Of a DNA stretch of 64,000 nt, positions 48,320-58,380 are shown piece after piece. Every line of letters begins with the position of its first letter. The stretch's first letter is position 1. The DNA comes from Maratus speciosus (taxonomy: Eukaryota > Arthropoda > Arachnida > Araneae > Salticidae), in NCBI GenBank assembly GCA_963932465.1, contig OZ010786.1:536613073-536677072 (forward strand). The letters run 5' to 3'. The notes beneath the pieces were generated by a model. The model ran no database searches. It saw only the letters and a program-made list of their open reading frames with translations, and was not told the origin of the DNA. A program made the position numbers and the translations under genes.

Positions 48320-49801
48320 TCATGCTTTAATCATAGACTATGAAACACTTTTCAAATCTTCTAGAGCACTTTAAAAAAAATTCGTCGTTTAATAAGCAAA
48401 TAAGAGACCAATTAAACATTTTAGAAATCGTATAACACATTTAAAAACCAGATTTCAACAATTACTGCACATAGCCGAAAAGGATCTTCAATTCTTTTGT
48501 GCAACCATGTATATGATCTATAGATTTGCATAATACTCTACATAATAAACTAAATTTTAGTTTAGTTAGAAAACGCATACCGCAATTGAAAATTCACCTT
48601 TAGAAATTTCTACCAACAGACGGAAACGTTCTTGATTTTTTTTTAGTACTTCCCGGTATAGTACATACATATTTTTATACACGCTGCATTTTAAGCTGTC
48701 ATTTCATTCAAGCAAAAATCCTATTAAAATTACTGAAATCATACTTCCAGAAATTACTATCCATAGGCGGCCATGTATCCAGTTTTTTGAATAATAGATT
48801 TTTTTAGTGCACCTCAGAAATTTATATCAATTTCATTAAGTTTGTAAAAGAGTAACATCATTAAAATACGACGTAAACAATTTTCTATCATAGACTACAG
48901 TATAATGGAATAGAGTTCCCCTGCACACGTACTCTAAGTGCTATATATAACATATTCTATAGTAACAATCTTCTGGTGTCCTTAATATTGTACTTAAATT
49001 TCATTATGCTTGAAATTGTGTAACACTACTAAAATACAAAGCAAACGATTTTTCCCCATAGACTATAATGTAACGGAATATTTGTGAGTGCTCCTGTGAA
49101 TGAACTGTGAATGCTATATACGTCATTTTCAATACCGAACATTCCATTGCAAAGATCAACACTTTTCAACACAGTTAAAAATTATACAGCCTATTCTTCC
49201 ATAGGTAAATCTTCTTTGACATTTCACTATATAAAGCCTTTGAGATGACAATATTGTTACTTTTTTCCATCTTTACAAGAAGAAAGTATTGAATTCGTAA
49301 AAAAATTCGACTTCTTGTTTTTGACGGATTGACACCCTGATATAAATTGGGGCTGATTCGATTTTTGTGTAAATCGCCTAACAAGTGGCGCTGATATGCT
49401 GTATTCTTTTATGATTTTCGCAATAGCTCTATCTCAAGAACTAATTCTCGAATTTTCAACAAACCTCAGATTAAGTTTGTTCTTGATATGAATTGGTACT
49501 GATTATGTTTTGATGTAAATCACCCAACAAACTGATTAACTTCACTTTGAAAGACTATGTTTTGAACGTGTTTATGATAATATATTTATATATCTTAATA
49601 TATGCATATAACATGTATATTACATATATATTAATATTAAGTTCAAACTTATGCAAAACTTCCTAATTTGGATGGTAAGATTGTTAGTTTAAAATATATA
49701 TCTATATATCATGTCTACTTAAAATTTAACCTAACAGTATTTTACTAATTATTTATCATTTAATTTAAATGTAGGCTGTATTTATATATTTCATTGTTTT
49801 A
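47386..49801. other. AT-rich DNA without a recognised feature
   Basis: It includes a 24-base A tract (48296-48319). Loosely repeated phrases near 48880-49090 (ATAGACTA...TAATGGAATA) may be an old duplication. No element was recognised. Confidence 0.5.
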
Positions 49802-50214
49802 TTAACACGTTAAACTCGACACTAATTTTAGTTTAATTTCCGTTAAGCGACAGCATACACAGAAATTGTGAAAATACTCAAATTGTATTTTTTTTTTTTC
49901 GAGTACAATGAACAAAAAATAAAGCCGTTATTTTTTTCAAAAGTTTTTCAATTTTTATTAATGTTTCATATGATGTACCGAGAATTACAGAAATATATTG
50001 TTGGAAAATATATTTCTGTAATTCTTGTGAAGGAAAATCCTTTATATGTTTGAAATGTTTGAATAAAATACATTAAAAAATGAAAAATATTTTTAAAATT
50101 ATATAATATATTATTTTTATAATTTTATACCGCCGGTCCGAAGGTACCGGGCGTCGCTTAAACGGAAAGATTAATGCCGGTCCACTGGGATCGGCGTCGC
50201 GTTTAACGTGTTAA
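49802..50214. mobile_element. TTAA-flanked MITE with central hairpin
   Basis: The left end is TTAACACGTTAAACTCGAC. The right end, read inward, is TTAACACGTTAAACGCGACG, with further inverted similarity at CCGTT(T)AAGCGAC on both sides. At the exact middle, GAATTACAGAAATATAT (49982-49998) and its perfect complement (50008-50024) form a 17-bp hairpin. The right end is markedly G+C-rich. TTAA at both ends suggests piggyBac mobilisation. Confidence 0.75.
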
Positions 50215-50330
50215 TAAATAAACATCTTAAATTTATATATATAATTACTGGAATTTTTTTTGGAAAGAAAAATCACAGTATTTAATTTAGTAATTTGGAA
50301 ATAAGCAACAGCTGAATTTTTAACTTGCTC

Positions 50331-50508
50331 AAGAGGCGTAAAAAAGAGAATGAAAAATTGTCTATCCCCAGTATCAAACCAGGTCAATTGACATTACACG
50401 ATAATGTTCTATCATTGACCTACCTGCACAATACCACGTCTAGCATTAATCGCTCTTATCTTCTATCCGGTTTTGATCCCAGGCTTTCACACTAATTTTA
50501 CGCCTCTT
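50331..50508. mobile_element. Second head-to-head tRNA-SINE foldback
   Basis: The outer arms AAGAGGCGTAAAA (50331-50343) and TTTTACGCCTCTT (50496-50508) are exact complements. Inside, a minus-strand tRNA-like body (about 50428-50360) has an A-box-like TAGGTCAATGATAGAAC, an anticodon arm ACATT/AATGT with loop ATCGTGT, and a T arm CCTGG-TTTGATA-CTGGG. It faces a plus-strand T-arm fragment (CCGGTTTTGATCCCAGG, 50467-50483). This is the same architecture as at 7.2-7.7 kb but a different SINE family. Confidence 0.65.
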
Positions 50509-50512
50509 AACC

Positions 50513-51488
50513 CTCTAGTGCAGTTATGTTGAACCTATGGCACGCGTGCCACTTTTGGCACGCAAAAGAATAATTTTGGCACGGCCTTGCTTCTGGCTAT
50601 AACTCAAAATAAAGTGAGATTACCTAAAAAAGCGCGGCTAATCTTTCCTAAATTTCTGTAAATGGAAACTGAAAAAAATAATTGCAGCATGTTATATTAC
50701 AATCTAATTAATTATGGTCTCAATTTTTTTCAAACAATGACGATATTTGAAAACAATCTACAAGAATTGGTTATTCTAAAATCCGATGGTAAAGTTATGC
50801 CAACTTTGGAATTTATTTCAGAGCTATTCAAAGAAACTGACGTTTGTCCTTTTAATAGTTTTTCTACCTATCTATGCTTTCAAATCACTGTTTTCTCAAA
50901 TGAATAACATCAAAACTCAAGCTGAAAGCAATTATCAGACAAATCATGTTCAGTTTTCCTTAAAATTAACTCGATATTAAGATGCAACAACAGAAATCAA
51001 ATTACATTGCATTATTTATTATATATATATAAATTTCTAAAATATATTTGTTTCCGTAATTATTATCGTGTACGCTATAAAAAATAATGCCAGTTTTCCG
51101 GTAGGAATCGGAAATATAGTTGCCCTTATCGTACCGGAATAATTTCCAACACAGCTCGGAATAAAATCCGTAAAATCGGAATAAAATCCGTAAAATATCG
51201 TTTTACTGACTATTTCCTTATTTTTACGGATTTTATTCCGAGCTGGGTCGGAAATTATTCCAGTACGATAAGGGCAACTTTTTTTTATTTTTTTTTTACA
51301 GTGTATAATACCAACATGTATGTTCTTCACATTTTTTAAATCATAATAAAAAAAATTAAGTTATTTTAAGCCATTATTTTCTCACCTACTAAATTTGTTT
51401 TTTAGTTTGCACGTGCAAATCACGTAAAATACTTTTTGATAAAATTTGGCACGCAGTAACTAAAAGGTTCGCCAACCCTGCTCTAGTG
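50513..51488. mobile_element. hAT element 1 with 8-bp target duplication
   Basis: The element proper is 50521-51480 (960 bp), flanked by perfect octamers CTCTAGTG at 50513-50520 and 51481-51488. The left end is CAGTTATGTTGAACCTATGG. The right end read inward is CAGGGTTGGCGAACCTTTTA, so the left terminus has drifted. The subterminal words GGCACGCGTGCC and GGCACGC are a hallmark shared with hAT element 2. The open frames inside (50662-50907 and 50786-50980) have no recognised domain. A CACTGTAAAA palindrome is nested at 51073-51303. Confidence 0.88.
51073..51303. mobile_element. Palindromic CACTGTAAAA-type MITE, subfamily I, copy 2
   Basis: The same arms as at 21570 (CCAGTTTTCCGGTAGGAATC, AGTTGCCCTTATCGTACCGG) form a 231-bp hairpin. 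The left terminus has decayed (CGCTATAAAAAA for CACTGTAAAAAA). The right terminus, TTACAGTG followed by TA, is intact. It inserted into hAT element 1. Confidence 0.85.
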
Positions 51489-51799
51489 CATATTGTTACC
51501 AATTGGCAGCAAATAAAATTTTCTCTCCTTGTCGTTTAGTTAGCTTTGCCTCTTGACAACTTTATGCTTTACCTATTCATTTTGACCCTATACTTAGGTT
51601 TAGTTCATTAAATATACCATAGGTGATAATAGTTGTTTATCAGTTACAAATAAAAAGGAACTTTTGAAGCCTTCCATTTTCCTAACCATAGATGGATTTC
51701 TAACGCAAATAAAATATATTTAAAATGCAATATTTCATGTGTAAAAAATCTTTTTTCAAAAGAATATGCTTTTAAAAGTTACTTTAAATAATTTTCAGT

Positions 51800-51836
<37 letters not shown>

Positions 51837-52098
51837 CAACAAATATTGTATGAATGCGAATATACGTTTGTTGCCATTTGGCAATACCATGAACTGAGTT
51901 CCGCTTTTATTAATATTTTTAGTATTCTGTTCAATGAATTTGTTGACTGTTTCATCTTGGTTTTTTCCAATTTTTTCATAAAAAATTTGTTCTGATAAAG
52001 CCGCAGCATGATCAACATATATTTTAAAGCAAATACACACACACACACAAAAAAACATATATTGACAGGAGAAATATGGATTTCATTGTCAAGTGAAA
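51489..52098. other. 5' untranslated part of the piggyBac element
   Basis: This AT-rich DNA lies between the left terminus and the first readable transposase codons. It carries a 35-base T tract (51802-51836) and a (CA)n run near 52030. The minus- and plus-strand open frames here only read through these tracts. Confidence 0.6.
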
Positions 52099-52297
52099 AT
52101 GGCATTTCTTACAATGAGCGATGACAATCCACCTTTTGATCCAAATATTCTCTTCAAAAACGATTCAAACACTTATGATGAGACTGATTGTGATTGAGAA
52201 GCCGATAAATCAGGTAATGAAAATGACTAGAATGTTGATGCAAATGTTGGAATAGTGAATATTACATCAACATCAAAACAAAAGAACCCAGATAAAC

Positions 52298-52335
<38 letters not shown>

Positions 52336-52425
52336 AAAACTCTTCAGCCAGATCCTTCTTGGATAAAGATTATTGGAGATGTATCTCTGGCCTGAAAGTT
52401 GTTTTATCATTAAAAACACCACATA

Positions 52426-53581
52426 CAGTTGAACCCGGATAAGACGCTCACGGTTAATACGCGATCCCGCTTAATACGCGGATTTTGTCCGATCCCTTGA
52501 ACAAAGCCCATAAGGCTAATGTAAAAAGATCATGTTTAGTACTCGAAAGGTTATGACGCGGTACCGCTTAATACGCTATAACTTTTCGGTTCTTCGAAGA
52601 AAAAATGACGCTTAAGACGCGAATTCATTGTTCAAGATGCGAATTCCTCCTCTCTTCTCGAGTGTTACCAATTTAGCGTATTTTTATTATTCAGATAACA
52701 AAACACTTTCCAAATCGTATTTAATTTATTTAACAACATATTAATTAAAGCGGAAATAGTGGTAGACATTTGAATTAAAAAAAAAAAAAATCCGCAAAGT
52801 TAGCAAAACTGCAATTCTTCTTTGATCACACCTCCTAATATTCTTGGTCTCTAGCTTCGTGTATGTCTTTACTATGATAGAGAGATGTAGGCGAATTCAG
52901 GTTACTCAGATTCGTTATAAAAATTATTATGATTAGATATGTTCATCGATGTTAGAAAGATTTTAAATGTACTTTATATCGCTACTATGTTTAACAATAC
53001 ATATTATAGGCGACAAAAAATGAAACTCGTAAAGATTAAATACAACTGGGATTGGATAATTCTTTTATGCTTACTTTACTTATTTTTGCTATATTAATAT
53101 TTTAAAAGGATAGTTTTTCTTATTATATTAATAATGAAGAACAGATTATAATGGTACTCATCCTTACAGGTATTAAATATGATTTTAAAAACTGGGTTGT
53201 GATTCAAATATGTTATATTACTTCCTTACTGTTAAAAAAAAATGAGTCCAGTTGGAAAATTATTTTTGGTTGTAACGTATTAAACAACAATAAAGTCATG
53301 CTGGAAATCATATTTATTTTCCGTAATTATTCCAATTTGTCCTATAAAAAGAAACAATGAGTTAAAGTGGAATACAATTAAATTTCAATCTGAAGATATA
53401 TAAAATACACAATTTTCGGCTGTAAACCTATAAATGAAAGCTCTGAAATTCATATAGACTATTATCTGTGTAAATAAGCCCATTTATTGCAACATTATAC
53501 AAATCGCGTTTAATACGCGATACCGCTTAATACGATACTTTTGACCACTCCTTTAAAACGCGTCTTAACCGGGTTCCACTG
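52426..53581. mobile_element. pogo/Tigger-type element with CGCGTATTAA motif array
   Basis: CAGTTGAACCCGGATAAGAC at the left and GTCTTAACCGGGTTCCACTG at the right are inverted ends flanked by TA (52424-52425 and 53582-53583). Next to each end, words of the TTAATACGCG, TAAGACGCG or TATGACGCG type are repeated: at least seven on the left within 200 bp and three on the right. The centre is AT-rich with no transposase. It sits inside the piggyBac transposase pseudogene and is therefore younger than it. Confidence 0.88.
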
Positions 53582-54215
53582 TAATTATTTTTTGTATTTT
53601 CCTACCCAGTACTTTTCAAGCACATATCTGAAAAAACAAGCCTGTTCTAAACATATTCAAAAGCCATTCAAAATATGCTCGACAAATATAAAAAAAGTAT
53701 CAGAATTTATATCTTCAGTAGCGTGGCAAACTTTAAATTCATAAGATTGGTTAGGAACATTGTCCTTAGTGTTCCATCATAGTGTAGTATCATTAGTCGC
53801 ACTATGATCTTGAATACATTTGAAAGTATATGACAGTTTTCCCATCTGAGCGATAATACATTGTGTAATGTGGAATATAAGTTATTTAAGGTGAGGCTTA
53901 TAGTCGGTACCCTGAATAGAAATTCCTATCCATTCTCATGGAAGAATAAGTGAATAAGTTCGAAAAGGCGCGTCACCATATGAAACAGTATATCCCTCAC
54001 CCCTCCCCCCCCCCCCAAAAAAAAAAAATCGCATAAGTATGATTTTTGATTGTGATATTTTGCAGGAGTTTTAATATTTGCATACAATTTTGATATTTAT
54101 TGCGAAAAAATATACAGCCAGTCTGCTAAGTGGACATAACGTCTGAGTCAATGCTAGACTAACTCATCCATTTGTTAAACCTGTAAATCATGAAACTGTG
54201 TTTTGATAACTACTA

Positions 54216-54340
54216 CCGTAATTTCGCGCGTATCCGCTGCACCTCAGATAACTCGATTTCCTACCAGAATTAATTTTAAATAAAATGTCCTGTTTGAAAA
54301 AGACTTAACTAAGCCGCGGCGGATACGCTGGAAATTACGG
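54216..54340. mobile_element. 125-bp MITE with CCGTAATTTC ends
   Basis: CCGTAATTTCGCGCGTATCC at the left and GGATACGCTGGAAATTACGG at the right are inverted repeats with two mismatches, flanked by TA (54214-54215 and 54341-54342). It interrupts the piggyBac reading frame just before TSVNLM, which fixes it as a later insertion. Confidence 0.85.
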
Positions 54341-54644
54341 TAAACATCTGTGAACCTAATGACACTTGTAAAATCAAAAGTATTTTCGTTCCTTGGAATA
54401 ATAATAAGAGACAGAATCCCGTGCTGCAAAATGCCACGCAACAATGAATAGAAAAAAGACCAGAGAAGTATCGCAGAATATGCTTAGAATACGCTTAAAG
54501 CATGGTGTTGAGATTTGACAACCATTTAAAGAAATCCAAAATACGAAAAAATATAAGTATGACAATTTTTTCAGTATTTTTCCTTAAATGTATGCCCATT
54601 AAGGAATCAAATATATTTTTTTAAAGGAAAAATAAAAAATCATG

Positions 54645-55033
54645 CACTAGAGCAGGGACGGCAAACATATGGCACGCGGGAGATTATTATCGGCACGGCA
54701 TAGACTAATGTTCTAAATTAAGATATTGCAGAGCTCCCGTGTAAAGCAAGATAATTAACAAAATGGAACTTTTGATACAGTCAATTTTCAAATTTTGTGA
54801 ATGAAATACGCACAAAACTATTATAATTGTTTCCTGCTAAACTGCTGATTTGTTAAGAATGGAACTTCTGTTAGCTTATGTGCAATATTTTTCCCGGATA
54901 GACTTTATTTTAGGATTTATGTGCAAATAGTTTTCATTTTGTAAATTCAGATGTGAAAATTATTAAGTTAATATATATTGTGTAAAATCTCTGTACTTCT
55001 AGAAAGTTGTTACGATGTAATTAAGTAGTTTTA

Positions 55034-55071
<38 letters not shown>

Positions 55072-55848
55072 AACCCCCCCCCCCCCCCCCCAAAAAAAAA
55101 AAAAAAAAAAAATCAGATTTTTTTTTTTTAAATGACAGTTGCCTCGCTTTACACCCCAGCGTTTCATATAATGGATATGCACTATTTTGAATTTAGACTT
55201 GCTGAGTTTTTCTAGATTAGGTTGCTTGTCGTTGTCATACAGATTGAATAAACTGAAATGCAACTTTATAAATCCCAATCTATCTCAATATTGAGTAAAT
55301 AAAAAATATATTGATAGAATTAGGAGATTATAGGAAAATAACGAGCACAAGCGAAAATTCCGATGGTGAAATGGAAGTTCGAATTTCAAATTCAATTCCG
55401 TAGTAAGAATTTTTTTTTTTTTTTTTTTTTTTTAAGAAATCATTTTGATATATATATTTTTTTTTTCTGATAGTTATTTTTATTTTATTTATTTATTTAT
55501 TTATTTTTGGGAAGTGGGGTGGGGATAGGCATGAAAAGTATGAAAAACTCAAGTAGAAACCTGTTGTCATGGTCTCCAATCCAGCTGCGTTCTCATAAGG
55601 AAAAATTGGAATACGAAGCTGATCTGAATTATTTGGCATCTAAGACGTAACAAGAGAAGTACGATTTTGTAAAATACTTAAGTTTGTTACAAAATGTTAC
55701 TTGTATATTTTAAATCCTAAAATCCGTATTTTATTTAATTTTGCTGCTCCGATCCACTAAATTTGTTGGCACGCCGTGATCATTAAAAATATTTTGTGGA
55801 AAAAATTGGCACGTGGATGCGAAAAGTTTCGCCGACCCTGCACTAGAG
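54645..55848. mobile_element. hAT element 2 with 8-bp target duplication
   Basis: The element proper is 54653-55840 (1188 bp). Perfect octamers CACTAGAG flank it at 54645-54652 and 55841-55848. The ends are CAGGGACGGCAAACATATGG and, read inward from the right, CAGGGTCGGCGAAACTTTTC. The same GGCACGC words as in hAT element 1 show that they are one family. No transposase was recognised. An A36-CAA-C18-A21 homopolymer block lies at 55035-55112, and T runs at about 55408-55434. Confidence 0.9.
55035..55112. repeat. Compound homopolymer A36-CAA-C18-A21
   Basis: Three homopolymer runs stand back to back inside hAT element 2. The minus-strand open frame over it (poly-Phe and poly-Gly) is an artefact. 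Sequencing error in such a block is possible. Confidence 0.9.
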
Positions 55849-55854
55849 GGTTAA

Positions 55855-56039
55855 GAAGGCTATAAATTCAACAATTACTGATTTATAAATCATACATGTA
55901 TTTCCATATTTTGACAGCCCTATACTTGTAATGATGTACAGAAATGAGAATATTTTATAAATGTATAAATTTATATTATAGAAAACCGAATAAAAATAAG
56001 ATTGTCTTTTATATATTTATAATAACAAATATTCTTTTA
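55855..56039. other. Flank of the piggyBac element, no recognised feature
   Basis: AT-rich and featureless. Confidence 0.5.
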
Positions 56040-56460
56040 CTGTTGTTACTTTCCGCTGTTTTATCTTTTAGGTTTACAAATGATTCAATTTCCTGAGAAA
56101 ATAAACTACTGCGACATTTGCCAAGCTTACGCAGTTATCAGTAAATTGAATTTAAACTGTCGTACTTTAAACAGAATGTTTTCCATTTTTATTTGAAATT
56201 TCCTTCTGCTGAATAAATACGTTTCAAAAACATACTGAATTTTGGAAAGATATCATTTGGAGGAAATATTATGGATTTAAATCTTTTGTTGAAGCATATT
56301 TTTTCAAAAGAAGTATAATTTAGTTGTTTCTTTGCAAGTAACCATATTTTTGAATGTTTCATTCTTAACTAAACTTTGTTGTTATCTATTGAGATACAGT
56401 CCATTTAATCTAAAATGATGATACTTTTAATGTTTTAGTTTATATATATATATATATACA
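56040..56460. repeat. Diverged fourth copy of the 520-bp repeat
   Basis: It runs parallel to 45740-46160. Its landmarks are CATTTGCCAAGCTTACGCAG, AATTGAATTTAAACTG, ATACGTTTCAAAAACATAC and AAAAGAAGTATAATTTAGTTG. The homology includes about 90 bp upstream of the first tandem unit. A (TA)n tract ends it at 56440-56458. Confidence 0.8.
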
Positions 56461-57451
56461 ATTTGCATAATGTAAAAGTCTAAGAATTGTAACTATTGTT
56501 CTATATCAATGAAGACATCAATAACAACACAAAAATCAATATAAAAGTAATTACAAGATCAGATTTTCTTTCCGCAAATGCTGTACATTTAAACAAATAA
56601 TTCAAAATAAATATGAGATGTAATAGTATAGAAAATGTTGAAAATCCTATTTGAGAAAACATTAGAAATTTACAGACAGTTTTACATTCTTTTAAAATTA
56701 AATGACGAAATGATGACACAAGACAATATATAACAACAGGCACTTCATGCAGAAATATTATGTGATTTCAGAGGTATAGGGGATTATCTAAAAATTCTTT
56801 TCAGGATTTGCTTTTTTTATATGCTTAGTGCCAGGTTGTTCTGTAAATGTCGGAGCCATTTTCTTTCCAATACTTTGGAGCTGTATAACTTTAAATCAGG
56901 AGTTTCAATAATTTCCTACTAATTTATCAAATGATTCCACGTGCATGTTATTTCATTTTCTTTTCACGAGTTAGCGATAAAATTGGGTTAACAACTATCT
57001 TCAATACTTCAACTTTTACGATGGAAAGAAGTTTTAACGTCCTTAAATATAAAGTAACTCCAAATCTAGCCACATTAAAGAATCGCATAAAGTAGAATCT
57101 CTATTTTATGCCGATTATTCGTCAGTATCTTTCTTGCTTAATGTGAAACTCTTAGCGCTACGAAACAATATGATTTTGCAACAAGAACTTTACTTAGTAC
57201 AAATTGATGCCATTCGAGGATTTAAACCGTAATTTATTCTTCAATATTGTTTCCGAATGAGTGCATGTTTGGAATCGGTTTCCAGAGTAAGTAAACTTTA
57301 ACAATAAGTGTAACTCAGCGTCTGATATCCGTTTTCTCCGCATGAAGGAAAACACTCTATTCAGCGATTATTAGTCATTAAAAATAGTTATTTTTACTTT
57401 TCTGAAATTTGTCGATTTTAGATGAACGTAAGTGGTGCCTGAAAATTGTCT
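56461..57451. other. AT-rich DNA without a recognised feature
   Basis: A minus-strand frame (56501-56743) is hydrophobic and low-complexity, with no motif. The region 57100-57450 is somewhat G+C-richer but unassigned. Confidence 0.45.
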
Positions 57452-57631
57452 TTACAATGCCTGCAATACCGACTTTTCCTCATCTAAAACAATAGGAATT
57501 TCGGAGTGTTGAGGTTCCGCCATTTGTAAATCTTCAGATACCTCATTCCATCTTTCGAAGTTCTGTCCAACTTCGTGACTAAATAATACCTCAATTTCCA
57601 GCATGCTCGGTGCATTCCAATGTTTGCTCAT
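57452..57631 (-). CDS. Small ORF of 59 codons, possible transposase fragment
   Basis: Minus-strand frame from ATG (57631) to TAA (57452). The product is acidic, with Trp in EVGQNFERWNEVSEDL and a Glu/Asp-rich end (VLDEEKSVLQAL). This recalls, weakly, the acidic segment beyond the catalytic domain of Tigger-like transposases, in which a W-x-x-(L/V) phrase precedes an acidic tail. The codons look less AT-biased than the neighbourhood. A pogo-type MITE lies 1.5 kb away, but no element ends enclose the ORF. The next upstream sequence on the same strand holds stops. I cannot claim a function, and it may be a chance frame. Confidence 0.25.
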   Translation of the reverse strand: MSKHWNAPSMLEIEVLFSHEVGQNFERWNEVSEDLQMAEPQHSEIPIVLDEEKSVLQAL

Positions 57632-57836
57632 ATCAATAATTCAACATTGTCTGGTGTTGTTCAGATTTTGTTTAGGTTAGAGTTTGTCCGAAATATAATC
57701 TTTGAAATCATGGACAATATCTCGAGAAACGGTGCAAATACGGGTCGTATAGTGAGCACACTATATTCGAATTTTAACAAATATTAATTTGAAAAGAAAT
57801 TTTATAGTAAAAGAATCTTGGTCAAACCACAATAGC

Positions 57837-57905
57837 TTTAGTGATTAGTGATAGCGTTAGTAAGCGATAGTGATAGCGTTTAGTGATTAGATACCGTTAG
57901 TGATT
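57837..57905. repeat. Degenerate minisatellite, TTAGTGAT/GATAGCG units
   Basis: GTGATTAGTGATAGCGTTAG and variants repeat about four times. Confidence 0.7.
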
Positions 57906-58204
57906 ATAGATCATATACACTACTACACAAAGGAATTCGTAAGCATTACTGAGTACGACTGTAAATTGCTTAAATGACGTTTTTAATCGAGTTATTCATT
58001 TTTAAGAATAACAATATATTGTTTGTCAAAATAAGTTTGTAAAGTACAAATAAAATCATACACAGGGTTAAGCAAAGAGCTGGAAATATGGACGCCTATG
58101 GACGATAATTTCTGGAAAAGTGATTTCAGTAATTTTAAGCGTGTATTTACCTAATTTATAATTTACTGTAATATGTACCATGTATAAAAATCCAGTAAAC
58201 TCTT
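57906..58204. other. AT-rich DNA without a recognised feature
   Basis: Nothing I can support. Confidence 0.5.
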
Positions 58205-58380
58205 TGTAAGGTATACTCTGTGTAAGACGGAAATCTGTCAAACTCGGAAAGACTTTAAAGTCCCTGCGAATCCAAAGAAATAGAGTAAAATTTGTCTAAC
58301 ACGGAACATCCTCTACTACGGAATTTTTTTCTCGGTCCCGATCGATTCCACCTTAGGCATAGTTTACCGTATACAGGCAA
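58205..58380. mobile_element. Possible pogo-type remnant with TAA(C/G)ACGGAA motifs
   Basis: GTAAGACGGAAATC, CTAACACGGAACAT and CTACTACGGAATTT recur within 120 bp, in the manner of the motif arrays near the ends of the other pogo-type elements. Clear CAGT...ACTG termini are not visible; CTTAGGCATAGTTTACCGTA may be an eroded end. Confidence 0.35.

Larger units (their letters stand above)
52099..54510 (+). pseudogene. piggyBac transposase pseudogene, interrupted
   Basis: Start choice: ATG at 52099, with an acidic N-terminus (MSDDNPPFDP, later YDETDCD), stops at 52195 and 52231, and a 34-base A tract in Lys codons (52300-52333). A pogo-type element (52426-53581) splits the frame. After it, YKLFKVR (53876) leads to YPFSWKNK, the segment just before the first catalytic Asp in piggyBac proteins. 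The Asp-Glu itself is gone. HKYDF...AGVLIFAYNF (about 54032-54093) fits the KPHK(W/Y)G...YNF strand that follows. TSVNLM (about 54347) and RIPCCKMP precede the next core segment, split by a MITE. Stops and frameshifts make it non-functional. The family match is by motif reading, not by alignment. Confidence 0.72.
50507..55854 (+). mobile_element. piggyBac element, dead, with four younger insertions
   Basis: TTAA stands at 50507-50510 and 55851-55854. With the two hAT elements removed, both termini read TTAACCCTCTAGTGCAT, a perfect 17-bp inverted repeat including the TTAA. Removing hAT1 (50521-51480), hAT2 (54653-55840), the pogo-type element (52426-53581) and the MITE (54216-54340), each with one target copy, leaves about 1.9 kb. 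That is near the size of a complete piggyBac element. A transposase pseudogene in the plus direction runs from about 52099 to 54510. The left TTAA overlaps the end of the SINE foldback arm. Confidence 0.85.

Noticed and set aside
55021..55278. A minus-strand frame with poly-Phe and poly-Gly
   Set aside because: It reads the A36-C18-A21 homopolymer block inside hAT element 2.
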